A DNA stretch of 64,000 nucleotides, from the NCBI RefSeq assembly GCF_036227125.1, contig NZ_CP109435.1, positions 5,518,001-5,582,000 on the forward strand. The letters are read 5' to 3'. The translations under genes and the position numbers were made by a program. Under the pieces are notes generated by a model, which was given only the letters and a program-made list of their open reading frames with translations, was not told the origin of the DNA and did not search any database. This stretch comes from Streptomyces sp. NBC_01485. Lineage in GTDB: Bacteria > Actinomycetota > Actinomycetes > Streptomycetales > Streptomycetaceae. This document shows, one piece after another, positions 56,892-64,000 of the stretch; positions within the stretch are counted from its first letter, which is position 1, and every line of letters starts with the position of its first letter.

Positions 56892-57667
56892 CACAGTTCC
56901 CTGTGGACCTTCGTGTTCGAGGCCTGGGCGCGGGGGCGGAGGATCAGGAGGTCCACGTTGACGTGGCTGGGGCGGGTCACCGCCCAGGTGATCGTGTCCG
57001 CCACGTCGTCGGCGGTGAGGGGGTCGGCGACGCCCTCGTAGACCTTGGCGGCCTTGTCCTCGTCGCCGGCGAAGCGGGTGAGGGCGAACTCGTCCGTCCT
57101 GACCATGCCGGGGGCGATCTCGATGACGCGGACCGGCTCGCCGACGATCTCCAGGCGGAGGGTCTCGGCCAGGACGTGGGCGCCGTGCTTGGCGGCGACG
57201 TAGCCCGCGCCGCCCTCGTAGGTGCCGTGGCCGGCGGTGGAGGAGATGACGACGACCGTGCCGTCGCCGCTCGCCACCAGCTTCGGGAGCAGGGCCTGGG
57301 TGATGTTGAGGGTGCCGAGGACGTTCGTCTCGTACATGCTGCGCCAGTCGGCCGGGTCGCCGGTGGCGACGGGGTCGGCTCCGAGTGCGCCGCCCGCGTT
57401 GTTGACGAGCACGCCGATCGTCTTGAAGGCCGTCGCGAACTCGTCGACCGCCGCGCGGTCCGTCACGTCCAGGGGGTACGCCGTCGCCGAGCCGCCTGCC
57501 TGCGTGATCTCCTCGGCCAGCGCCTCGATGCGGTCCTTGCGGCGGGCGGTCAGGACGACCCGGTAGCCGGCCGTGGCGAGCTGCCGGGCGGTGGCGGCGC
57601 CGATACCGCTGCTCGCACCGGTGACGACGGCGATGCGGGCGGCGGCGGACGGTGCGGCGGTGGCCAT
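56891..57667 (-). CDS. SDR family NAD(P)-dependent oxidoreductase
   Basis: 258 residues from ATG 57667. Classical short-chain dehydrogenase: cofactor loop VVTGASSGIGAATARQL (~14-30) with an Arg-Arg-Lys after strand 2 (TARRKDR), which favours NADP(H), then NNAGGALG, the catalytic Ser in VISSTAGHGTYEG and YVAAKHG (YxxxK), and the IAPGMVRTDEF turn. Similar to the YdfG/3-hydroxy acid dehydrogenase group. Coupled to a small membrane protein gene. Confidence 0.92.
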   Translation of the reverse strand: MATAAPSAAARIAVVTGASSGIGAATARQLATAGYRVVLTARRKDRIEALAEEITQAGGSATAYPLDVTDRAAVDEFATAFKTIGVLVNNAGGALGADPVATGDPADWRSMYETNVLGTLNITQALLPKLVASGDGTVVVISSTAGHGTYEGGAGYVAAKHGAHVLAETLRLEIVGEPVRVIEIAPGMVRTDEFALTRFAGDEDKAAKVYEGVADPLTADDVADTITWAVTRPSHVNVDLLILRPRAQASNTKVHREL

Positions 57668-57788
57668 GGCGTGCTCCTCGGGGGTGCGTACGGGGTGGTG
57701 CGTGCGGGGCGCGTACGGGAGTGCGGGGTGGTGCGGGAGGTTCTGCGGGCGGCTGCTTTCCAGGGTAGGCGACGTCAGGCGCCGTTTC

Positions 57789-58127
57789 TCAGGCGCCGTT
57801 CCTCGGGGCCCACATGATCACGGCCATGCCGGCGAGGCAGATCAGCGCGCCGGCCACGTCCCAGCGGTCGGGGCGGTAGCCGTCGGCGACGGCGCCCCAC
57901 AGGAGCGAGCCGGCGACGAAGATGCCGCCGTATGCCGCGAGGATGCGGCCGAAGTGGGCGTCGGGCTGGAAGGTGGCGACGAAGCCGTAGGCGCCGAGGG
58001 CGAGGACGCCGCCCGCCGCCCACAGCCAGCCCCGGTGTCCGCGTACGCCCTGCCAGACCAGCCACGCGCCGCCGATCTCGAAGAACGCGGCGACGACGAA
58101 GAGGGCGGCGGAGCGGGCGATCAGCAT
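57789..58127 (-). CDS. YnfA family small membrane protein
   Basis: 112 residues from ATG 58127. Four membrane helices with family landmarks: [53 protein letters not shown] and a final [15 protein letters not shown]. YnfA (UPF0060) proteins belong to the small multidrug resistance-like superfamily and are possible efflux pumps. Between it and the SDR (57668-57788) I see only GT-rich sequence. Single gene. Confidence 0.92.
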   Translation of the reverse strand: MLIARSAALFVVAAFFEIGGAWLVWQGVRGHRGWLWAAGGVLALGAYGFVATFQPDAHFGRILAAYGGIFVAGSLLWGAVADGYRPDRWDVAGALICLAGMAVIMWAPRNGA

Positions 58128-58230
58128 GCCCGCAGCTTGGCACGGGGGTGCGCTGTCACCTGTTGGAGGGCGTCTGCGTGGCGCTGTGCGTGGGATACAT
58201 CGCTACAACCGGTGAGCGAGGAGTGGTGGT

Positions 58231-58710
58231 ATGCGCAGGATGTGGGGGCTTGTGGTGTGGGGTGCCGTGCTGGCTGTGGGTGTGGGGGCGGGGGGTTCGT
58301 CTGCGCTTGCTGCGGGGGACGGGGGCGAGGCCGACCTCTCCTATCACGGCTTCGCCGCGATGGACGGCGGGCTGCTCGACGTGCGGCTCACTCCGCGCAA
58401 TCACGGTCCCGGCGACGTCTCCGACTCGACGGTGCGGCTGCGGTGGTCGGTGCCGTTGGCGGCGGGGGAGCAGCGGTTGCCGGTGGGGTGTGCGCGGACG
58501 GGGCGGCAGGAGGTGGTGTGCCGGACGGGGGCGCTGGCCGCGGACGGGCTGGGGGAGCAGATCGCGTTGCGGGTGGCGCTGAGGGGGCGGCCGACGGAGG
58601 TGACGATGGACGTCGACACGTTGTGGGGTGGTGGGGCGGTGGACCGTAACCGTTCCAACGACCGGCGGCAGGTGCTGGTGTTGGACACCGGGGACGCGTA
58701 CTTCTTCTGA
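58231..58710 (+). CDS. Secreted protein with a beta-sandwich (DUF11-like) domain
   Basis: 159 residues from ATG 58231 with GAGGAG seven bases upstream. A Sec signal peptide (MRRMWGLVVWGAVLAVGVGA, cleavage near residue 28 after LAA). The mature part has alternating beta strands with LTPRNHGPGDVSDSTVRLRW, two cysteines about 14 residues apart (VGCARTGRQEVVCRTG) and NRSNDRRQVLVL, the pattern of DUF11/CARDB-like extracellular modules. Function unknown. Confidence 0.8.
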   Translation: MRRMWGLVVWGAVLAVGVGAGGSSALAAGDGGEADLSYHGFAAMDGGLLDVRLTPRNHGPGDVSDSTVRLRWSVPLAAGEQRLPVGCARTGRQEVVCRTGALAADGLGEQIALRVALRGRPTEVTMDVDTLWGGGAVDRNRSNDRRQVLVLDTGDAYFF

Positions 58711-58767
58711 GGCCGTCGTCGTACGATCTGCGGGCGGCGCCGACGGAGGCGCTCACGAAGGGGTGCG

Positions 58768-59241
58768 ATGTCCGGGAACGTGCGGTCGCGGCTGCTGGAC
58801 GAGGTGTCCGTCGTCTCCCGTCGGTATGTGGCCGCGTATGCCCTGTTCAACCAGGCTCTCGCGGACCGTCTGGGGCTGCACCCCACGGACCTGCAGTGTC
58901 TGAACCTGCTGATGCTGGAGCGGGAGCCGGTGACGACGGGCCGGGTCGCCGAGCTGACGGGGCTGACCACCGGGTCGGCGACCCGGCTGGTGGACCGGTT
59001 GGAGCGGGCGGGGTACGTCGTCCGGGAGCGGGACGCGGCCGACCGGCGGCGGGTGCTGGTGGCGACGGTGCCGGAGCGGATCGCGGAGTTCGGGCGGATG
59101 TGGGAGCGGCTGGGCGGCGACTGGATGCCGCTCTTCGACGACCTGGCCGACGCCGAACTCGCGGTGATCGTGCGGCACATGCGGCGGACGGTGGACTTCG
59201 GCGCGGAGCAGGTGACGCGGTTGCGGGAAGGCCGGGTGTAG
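58768..59241 (+). CDS. MarR family transcriptional regulator
   Basis: 157 residues from ATG 58768. Winged helix at ~35-105: LTTGSATRLVDRLERAGYVV is the recognition helix and ERDAADRRRVLVATVPE the wing with the DxRR motif. Terminal helices form the dimer interface. It lies 3 bases before the permease gene in the same direction. MarR proteins often regulate adjacent transporters or detoxification genes; the AGTTG/CAACT palindrome at 61321 upstream of the LLM oxidoreductase is a possible target. Confidence 0.9.
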   Translation: MSGNVRSRLLDEVSVVSRRYVAAYALFNQALADRLGLHPTDLQCLNLLMLEREPVTTGRVAELTGLTTGSATRLVDRLERAGYVVRERDAADRRRVLVATVPERIAEFGRMWERLGGDWMPLFDDLADAELAVIVRHMRRTVDFGAEQVTRLREGRV

Positions 59242-59244
59242 GGC

Positions 59245-60303
59245 ATGGGTGTGGATACGGGCATATCGTCACCATCGCCGTCGTCGCTGTCGGCGTCGTC
59301 GGACGTGGTGGGTGGCGAGGGGGCGCGGAGTGGTCGTCCTGGGCGTGAACTGCCGCGTCACTGGGGGCTGTTGCTGCTCGGGGCGGCTGTGGTGCCGGGG
59401 GTCGTGCTGGTGGTCGTCGGGCGGTCGTTGGACGCGCCGGCGGTGCAGGCGTGGCGGACGGTGTGTCTGGCGGTGACCGTGCAGGCGTTGCCGTTCCTGT
59501 TGTTGGGGACGGCGTTGTCGGGGGCGATCAACGCGTTCGTGCCGGCGCATGTGTTCGGCCGGCTGCTGCCGAAACGGGCCGGGCTGGCGGTGCCGGTGGC
59601 CGGGCTGGCGGGGGTGGTGCTGCCGGGGTGCGAGTGTGCGTCGGTGCCGGTGGCGAACAGTCTGATCGCGCGGGGGGTCACTCCGGCGGCGGCGTTCGCG
59701 TTCCTGCTGTCGGCGCCCGCCGTGAACCCGGTCGTGCTGACCGCCACGGCCGTCGCTTTTCCGGGCAGTCCGGAGATGGTGCTCGCCAGGCTGGTCGCCT
59801 CGCTGGTGACGGCCGCCGTCATGGGCTGGCTGTGGCTCTGGCTGGGGCGGGAGGAGTGGCTGAAGCCGGCGGTGCGGCACACCGGGCATGTGCCGGGGCG
59901 CAGTCGGTTCACGGAGTTCCGGCGCGGTTTCCAGCACGACTTCCTGCACGCCGGCGGTTTCCTGGTGGTGGGTGCGATGGCGGCGGCGACCTTCAACGTG
60001 GCGGTGCCGCGTTCGGTGCTGGACACGTTCGCCGGGTCGCCGTGGCTGTCGGTGCTGTTCCTGGCGCTGCTGGCGATCTTGCTGGCGGTGTGCAGTGAGG
60101 CGGACGCGTTCGTGGCGGCGTCGCTGAGCGGGTTCTCGCCGGTGGCGCGGCTGGCGTTCATGGTGGTGGGGCCGATGGTCGACCTGAAGCTGATCGCCTT
60201 GCAGGCGGGGACGTTCGGGCGGGCTTTCGCGGTGCGGTTCTCGGCGGCCACGGCGGTGGTCGCGGTGGTGTGCAGCGCGGTGATCGGAGGGGTGCTGCTG
60301 TGA
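59245..60303 (+). CDS. Permease (DUF318/ArsP-YraQ-like)
   Basis: 352 residues from ATG 59245. After a Ser/Gly-rich tail of ~40 residues there are eight or so helices, with the family motifs GVVLPGCECASVPVANSL (a Cys pair, CEC) and SAPAVNPVVLTATAVAF, and a second repeat around CSEADAFVAASLSG. The family includes methylarsenite exporters and uncharacterised permeases (PF03773). Coupled to the TIGR03943 gene by a 4-base overlap; in other Gram-positive bacteria this pair is conserved. The substrate is probably a metal or metalloid, by inference. Confidence 0.9.
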   Translation: MGVDTGISSPSPSSLSASSDVVGGEGARSGRPGRELPRHWGLLLLGAAVVPGVVLVVVGRSLDAPAVQAWRTVCLAVTVQALPFLLLGTALSGAINAFVPAHVFGRLLPKRAGLAVPVAGLAGVVLPGCECASVPVANSLIARGVTPAAAFAFLLSAPAVNPVVLTATAVAFPGSPEMVLARLVASLVTAAVMGWLWLWLGREEWLKPAVRHTGHVPGRSRFTEFRRGFQHDFLHAGGFLVVGAMAAATFNVAVPRSVLDTFAGSPWLSVLFLALLAILLAVCSEADAFVAASLSGFSPVARLAFMVVGPMVDLKLIALQAGTFGRAFAVRFSAATAVVAVVCSAVIGGVLL

Positions 60304-61097
60304 GGCGGTTCGCGCAGGTGGGGCTGTTGGTGCTCGGGGGGCTGGGGTTGTTGCAGACCTCGCTCTTCACGGACGAGTACCTGCGGCTCGTGAAGGAGGG
60401 GATGCGGCCGTTGCTGATCGCCTCGGGGGTGGTGCTGATCGGGCTGGGGGTGACGGAGGCGTGGGTGTCCCTCCGACGGCCGCATGAGCATGAGCAGCAG
60501 GAGAGGGAGGGGGGCGGGGGCGAGCGTCGTTCCGACGGGCACGGTCATGGCGGGCACGGTCATGGCGGTCATGGGCACGACCACTCCGGTGTGCCCCGTG
60601 TCGCCTGGCTGCTCTTCCTGCCCGTGCTGAGCCTGCTGTTCTACGCGCCGCCCGCCCTCGGGTCGTACACCGCGTCGCGGGAGCCCGCGAAGGCTGTCGC
60701 CGTGCAGGACGACGACTTCGACCCGCTGCCGGCGACGTCCCCGCTGCCGATCACGCTCACCGACTTCACGCAGCGGGTGCAGCAGGACCGGTCGAAGGCC
60801 ATCGGGGGGCGGGCGGTGGTGATGACCGGGTTCGTCTCGCCCGCCTCGGCGAAGGACGACGGCTGGTATCTGACCCGGATCATCGTCAGTTGCTGTGCGG
60901 CGGACGCGTCGTCCGTGAAGGTGCTGGTCCACGGGGTCGCGGCGCCGAAGTCCGACACGTGGGTGAACGTCACCGGGACCTGGCACGCGGGCGGCGTGCT
61001 GGGCACGTCGTCGGCGGCGGTCGCGGTGGACGCGCGGGGTGTGGTGAAGGTGCGCAAGCCCTCGAACTCGTACATGGACGCCCTGCCGCTCGGCTGA
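60300..61097 (+). CDS. TIGR03943 family membrane protein with His-rich linker
   Basis: 265 residues from GTG 60300, overlapping the permease stop (GTGA). Two N-terminal helices (VGLLVLGGLGLLQ, LLIASGVVLIGLGVTEAW), then a His/Gly-rich stretch (HGHGGHGHGGHGHDH, ~83-97) that should bind transition metals, a third helix, and an extracytoplasmic C-terminal domain (~150-265) with VMTGFVSPASAKDDGWYLTR and a VSCCAADASSVKV Cys pair. Works with the permease. The His-rich linker is coded by CATGGCGGGCACGGT-type repeats. Confidence 0.88.
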   Translation: MRRFAQVGLLVLGGLGLLQTSLFTDEYLRLVKEGMRPLLIASGVVLIGLGVTEAWVSLRRPHEHEQQEREGGGGERRSDGHGHGGHGHGGHGHDHSGVPRVAWLLFLPVLSLLFYAPPALGSYTASREPAKAVAVQDDDFDPLPATSPLPITLTDFTQRVQQDRSKAIGGRAVVMTGFVSPASAKDDGWYLTRIIVSCCAADASSVKVLVHGVAAPKSDTWVNVTGTWHAGGVLGTSSAAVAVDARGVVKVRKPSNSYMDALPLG

Positions 61098-61113
61098 GGG
61101 CGGCCGGCGGAGG

Positions 61114-61288
61114 ACCGGAGACGGAACCGGAGACGGAGCCGGGACCGGGAACGGAGCCGGGAACGGAGCCGGGAACGGAGCCGGGAACGGAGCCGGGAAC
61201 GGAGCCGGGACCGGAAACGGAACCGGAAACGGAACCGGAAACGGAACCGGGAACGGAGCCGGGAACGGAGCCGGGAACGGAGCCGGAA
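61114..61288 (+). repeat. 12-bp tandem repeat array (~14 units)
   Basis: About 175 bases made of units of the type GGAACGGAGCCG and GGAAACGGAACC in blocks, directly after the TIGR03943 stop codon. One frame reads Thr-Glu-Pro-Gly repeats but has no start of its own. Confidence 0.9.
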
Positions 61289-61317
61289 TAGAACGCGGGA
61301 GGGGCGCGTTGGGCGGG

Positions 61318-61339
61318 TATAGTTGAACGGTAAACAACT
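61318..61339. promoter_or_regulatory. Promoter -10 with overlapping AGTTG/CAACT operator
   Basis: A -10-like TATAGT (61318-61323) overlaps an inverted repeat AGTTG (61321-61325), 9 bases, CAACT (61335-61339), just upstream of GGAGG and the LLM oxidoreductase start. Palindromes of this kind are typical MarR-family operators. No clear -35 is seen. Confidence 0.45.
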
Positions 61340-61355
61340 TGGAGGTTGAGCGACC

Positions 61356-62447
61356 ATGCAGTTCGGGATCTTCAGCGTCGGCGATGTCACGCCGGACCCC
61401 ACCACGGGCCGTACGCCGACCGAGCGTGAGCGGATCAAGGCCATGGTCGCCATCGCGCTGAAGGCCGAGGAGGTCGGCCTCGACGTCTTCGCCACCGGTG
61501 AGCACCACAACCCGCCGTTCGTGCCGTCGTCCCCGACCACGATGCTCGGGTACATAGCCGCGCGGACGGAGAAGCTGATCCTCTCCACCTCCACCACGCT
61601 CATCACCACCAACGACCCGGTGAAGATCGCCGAGGACTTCGCGATGCTCCAGCACCTGGCCGACGGGCGTGTCGACCTGATGATGGGGCGCGGGAACACC
61701 GGCCCGGTCTATCCCTGGTTCGGGCAGGACATCCGGCAGGGCATCAACCTCGCCGTCGAGAACTACGCCCTGCTGCGCCGCCTGTGGCGCGAGGACGTCG
61801 TGAACTGGGAGGGCAAGTTCCGCTCCCCGCTGCAGGGCTTCACGTCCACGCCCCGCCCGCTGGACGACGTACCCCCCTTCGTCTGGCACGGGTCCATCCG
61901 CTCGCCCGAGATCGCCGAGCAGGCCGCCTACTACGGCGACGGCTTCTTCCACAACAACATCTTCTGGCCGGCCGACCACACCAAGCAGATGGTCGAGCTG
62001 TACCGGGAGCGGTTCGCGCACTACGGGCACGGCACGCCCGAGCAGGCGATCGTGGGGCTCGGCGGGCAGGTGTTCATGCGGCGCAACTCGCAGACGGCCG
62101 TCCGTGAGTTCCGGCCGTACTTCGACAACGCGCCGGTGTACGGGCACGGGCCGTCGCTGGAGGACTTCACCGACCAGACGCCGCTGACCGTCGGCACGCC
62201 CGAGCAGGTCATCGAGAAGACGCTCGCCTTCCGCGAGTACGCCGGTGACTACCAGCGCCAGTTGTTCCTGCTGGACCACGCGGGGCTGCCGCTGAAGACC
62301 GTGCTGGAGCAGCTCGACCTGCTCGGCGAGGAGGTCGTGCCGGTGCTGCGCAAGGAGTTCGCGGTGGGGCGTCCGGCGGGGGTGCCCGAGGCGCCGACCC
62401 ATGAGTCGCTGGTCAAGGCCGCGCAGGAAGGGGTGGGTGTCGTATGA
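61356..62447 (+). CDS. LLM class flavin-dependent oxidoreductase
   Basis: 363 residues from ATG 61356, GGAGG 12 bases upstream. Luciferase-like TIM barrel: MQFGIFSVGDVT N-terminus, VFATGEHHNPPF (the GEHH motif), STSTTLITTNDPVKIAEDFA and LADGRVDLMMGRGNTG. It uses reduced flavin and oxygen, or F420, to oxidise a small substrate. The coupled FMN reductase gene (4-base overlap) suggests a two-component FMNH2-dependent monooxygenase. The substrate is unknown. Confidence 0.93.
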   Translation: MQFGIFSVGDVTPDPTTGRTPTERERIKAMVAIALKAEEVGLDVFATGEHHNPPFVPSSPTTMLGYIAARTEKLILSTSTTLITTNDPVKIAEDFAMLQHLADGRVDLMMGRGNTGPVYPWFGQDIRQGINLAVENYALLRRLWREDVVNWEGKFRSPLQGFTSTPRPLDDVPPFVWHGSIRSPEIAEQAAYYGDGFFHNNIFWPADHTKQMVELYRERFAHYGHGTPEQAIVGLGGQVFMRRNSQTAVREFRPYFDNAPVYGHGPSLEDFTDQTPLTVGTPEQVIEKTLAFREYAGDYQRQLFLLDHAGLPLKTVLEQLDLLGEEVVPVLRKEFAVGRPAGVPEAPTHESLVKAAQEGVGVV

Positions 62448-63115
62448 GGCTCGTCGTCGTCTCGGCGGGGCTGAGCGTTCCGTCGTCGACCCGGCTGCTG
62501 GCCGACCGGCTGGCGGCGGCCACTGCCGGGCGGGCGGAGGCGGAGGCGGACGTGGACGTGCGGGTCGTCGAGTTGCGCGACCTCGCCGTCGAGATCGCGC
62601 ACAACCTCACCAACGGCTTCCCCGGCCGGAAACTGGCGGACGCCCTCGACGCGGTGACGGGGGCGGACGGGCTCGTCGTCGTCACGCCCGTGTTCTCGGC
62701 GTCGTACAGCGGACTGTTCAAGTCGTTCTTCGACGTGCTGGACCAGGACGCGCTGGCGGGCAAGCCGGTGCTGATCGCCGCCACGGGGGGCAGCGCCCGG
62801 CACTCGCTCGTCCTCGAACACGCGATGCGGCCGCTCTTCGCCCACCTGCGGGCCGTCGTCGTGCCGACCGCCGTCTACGCCGCCTCGGAGGACTGGGGCG
62901 CGGAGGGGCTGCCCGAGCGGATCGAGCGGGCGGCGGGGGAGCTGGCGGCGCTGATGACGGGACTGGCGGGACTGGCGGGACTGGCGGGGCCGTCGGGATC
63001 GTCGGTGGCCCGGTCGGCGCAGCCGGTGAAGGGCGGGTTCGAGGTCCTTCCGTTCGCCGAGCGGCTGGCGGCGATCGCCGTCCCGGCCGGGGCGCCCAGG
63101 CCGGCCGGACGGTGA
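62444..63115 (+). CDS. NADPH-dependent FMN reductase (CE1759-like)
   Basis: 223 residues from ATG 62444, overlapping the LLM gene (ATGA). Flavodoxin-like fold: RLVVVSAGLSVPSSTRLLAD (phosphate loop), VVVTPVFSASYSGLFKSFFDVL and LIAATGGSARHSL are the FMN-binding loops. It should supply FMNH2 to the oxidoreductase. A short Gly-Leu-Ala repeat (GLAGLAGLAG, coded by GGACTGGCG repeats) lies in the C-terminal part and leads into a Pro/Ala tail. Confidence 0.92.
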   Translation: MRLVVVSAGLSVPSSTRLLADRLAAATAGRAEAEADVDVRVVELRDLAVEIAHNLTNGFPGRKLADALDAVTGADGLVVVTPVFSASYSGLFKSFFDVLDQDALAGKPVLIAATGGSARHSLVLEHAMRPLFAHLRAVVVPTAVYAASEDWGAEGLPERIERAAGELAALMTGLAGLAGLAGPSGSSVARSAQPVKGGFEVLPFAERLAAIAVPAGAPRPAGR

Positions 63116-63188
63116 GAGCCCAGTAAGAAGGGTGATCGTAGGACCGTCCGCACCGCGCAACCACCGAAGGCCTTGGCAGACTGGGCGG

Positions 63189-63941
63189 GTGCCTCCCACC
63201 CTGCTGCTCGCCGAAGACGACCGTGCCATCCGCCACGCCCTGGAACGCGCCCTGACCCTGGAGGGCTACCAGGTCACCGCGGTCGCCGACGGGGTCGAGG
63301 CGCTGGCGCACGCCCACAAGAACCCGCCGGACGTGCTCGTCCTCGACGTGATGATGCCCGGCATCGACGGCCTCCAGGTCTGCCGGGTGCTGCGCGCCGA
63401 GGGCGACCGCACGCCCATCCTGATGCTGACCGCGCTGGTGGAGACCGCAGACCGGATCGCCGGACTGGACGCGGGCGCCGACGACTACGTCGTCAAGCCG
63501 TTCGACGTCGAGGAGGTCTTCGCCCGGCTGCGGGCGCTGCTGCGCCGGACCAGCCCGGAGGCCGCGCCCGTGGCCGAGGCTCCGAAGGAGCAGCAGCCGC
63601 AGCCCTCGGGCTCGGGCTCGGGATTGGGATCGGGATCGGGACGGCATGTGGAGGCGGCCGGGCTGCGGATGGACCCGCAGGCGCGGCGGGCGTGGCGGGG
63701 CGCGCGGGAGCTGGAGCTGACCCGGACCGAGTTCGAGCTGCTGGAACTGCTGGTGCGCAACGCCGGGATCGTCCTGGACCACTCCACGATCTACGACCGG
63801 ATCTGGGGCTACGACTTCGGGCCCGGCTCGAAGAACCTCGCCGTCTACGTCGGCTACCTGCGCCGCAAGCTCGATCAGCCGGGCTCCCCGCAACTGATCC
63901 ACACCGTGCGCGGTGTGGGTTACGTGCTGCGGGAGGACTGA
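63189..63941 (+). CDS. OmpR/PhoB family response regulator
   Basis: 250 residues from GTG 63189. Receiver domain 1-~120: acidic pair in LAEDDRAIRHAL, phospho-acceptor Asp in VLVLDVMMPGIDGLQVCR, Thr/Ser in LMLTAL and Lys in YVVKPFDVEE. A linker with SGSGSGLGSGSG separates it from a C-terminal winged helix (~155-250: LELTRTEFELLELLVRN, IYDRIWGYDFGPGSKNLAVY, LIHTVRGVGYVLRED). The partner kinase gene starts 5 bases further on. The trigger and target genes are unknown. Confidence 0.94.
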   Translation: MPPTLLLAEDDRAIRHALERALTLEGYQVTAVADGVEALAHAHKNPPDVLVLDVMMPGIDGLQVCRVLRAEGDRTPILMLTALVETADRIAGLDAGADDYVVKPFDVEEVFARLRALLRRTSPEAAPVAEAPKEQQPQPSGSGSGLGSGSGRHVEAAGLRMDPQARRAWRGARELELTRTEFELLELLVRNAGIVLDHSTIYDRIWGYDFGPGSKNLAVYVGYLRRKLDQPGSPQLIHTVRGVGYVLRED

Positions 63942-63945
63942 GACC

Positions 63946-64000
63946 GTGGGTCGTCTGCGGCGGCTGCTGTCTCGGCCGCGGCCGAAGCTGGTGTCGCTGC
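63946..64000 (+). CDS. Sensor histidine kinase, 5' end only (cut by window edge)
   Basis: A GTG at 63946 opens a frame (MGRLRRLLSRPRPKLVSL) that runs off the window. The basic start and its position 5 bases after the response regulator gene make it the expected kinase partner. No domain is visible yet. Confidence 0.6.
   Translation, partial: MGRLRRLLSRPRPKLVSL

Noticed and set aside
60890-61291. A frame ending in Thr-Glu-Pro-Gly repeats
   Set aside because: It starts inside the TIGR03943 gene in another frame and is only the translation of the 12-bp array.
59358-62402. A 1014-codon open frame on the minus strand, and similar long frames opposite ilvD and the SulP gene
   Set aside because: They lie opposite well-supported genes, have Pro/Arg/His-rich composition from the complement of GC-biased codons, and show no recognisable domain or ribosome-binding site.

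Overview
The window is a stretch of core chromosome from a Streptomyces species. The 16S and 23S sequences are of streptomycete type, GC content and third-position G/C bias are very high throughout, and several genus-typical developmental and redox genes lie in sequence (bldN with its anti-sigma gene rsbN, a bdtA-like gene, rex-hemACD-hemB, class I lysS). Going by remembered gene order it resembles the region of the Streptomyces coelicolor chromosome around bldN and one rRNA operon. I see no prophage, CRISPR array or antibiotic gene cluster.

Layout. 0-12 kb: a membrane protein joining a sigma-like region to a BACON domain, a Cys-rich protein, a Ppx/GppA phosphatase, a sugar-phosphate isomerase/epimerase with a TetR regulator, ilvD, a membrane Ser/Thr kinase with a beta-propeller sensor, a small SH3 protein and a methyltransferase. 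12-18 kb: a SulP transporter, an ABC-2 exporter read from an apparently leaderless promoter, proC, and trpS behind a Trp-Trp leader peptide and attenuator. 18-23.8 kb: a complete rRNA operon (promoters, boxA-like leader, 16S, tRNA-free spacer, 23S, 5S, terminator). 23.8-32 kb: HAD phosphatase, VC0807-type membrane protein, MFS transporter, acuC, a phosphatase-like gene, a small HTH gene, the 32-residue ribosomal protein bS22, an NAD-dependent epimerase and a PlsC-type acyltransferase.

32-43 kb is the most coherent part. rsbN and bldN form the developmental sigma/anti-sigma pair, with a promoter between them that looks BldN-dependent. A HAD-IB hydrolase and a glutaredoxin follow. Then rex, hemA, hemC and the fused uroporphyrinogen methyltransferase/synthase gene run as a translationally coupled operon (four-base overlaps) behind a perfect-looking Rex operator, and hemB follows after a 380-base repeat-rich gap. 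Together they make the tetrapyrrole precursor under control of the NADH/NAD+ ratio. 43-50 kb holds a DUF4253 gene, two coupled genes for membrane-anchored XRE-type HTH proteins with extracytoplasmic domains (one peptidoglycan-binding), a divergent secreted peptidoglycan-binding protein, argS and lysS.

50-64 kb is more accessory: a DUF2637 membrane protein, two DUF3558 lipoproteins, an intact rtcB facing a free-standing LAGLIDADG endonuclease gene of lower GC, a chimeric gene (broken tyrosine phosphatase joined to a truncated GNAT acetyltransferase), an SDR, YnfA, a MarR regulator, a permease/TIGR03943 pair with a His-rich linker, a long 12-bp repeat array, an LLM-oxidoreductase/FMN-reductase pair behind a palindromic operator, and an OmpR-type response regulator with the first codons of its kinase.

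Non-coding structure is rich: strong hairpin terminators, three copies of one ~90-bp extragenic hairpin element, a 40-bp tandem array before hemB, and candidate operators for Rex, Crp, MarR and the ABC exporter. No single novel multi-gene system stands out. The strongest leads are the rtcB/LAGLIDADG locus, the phosphatase-acetyltransferase chimera, the trans-envelope HTH/peptidoglycan-binding trio and the trpS attenuator.
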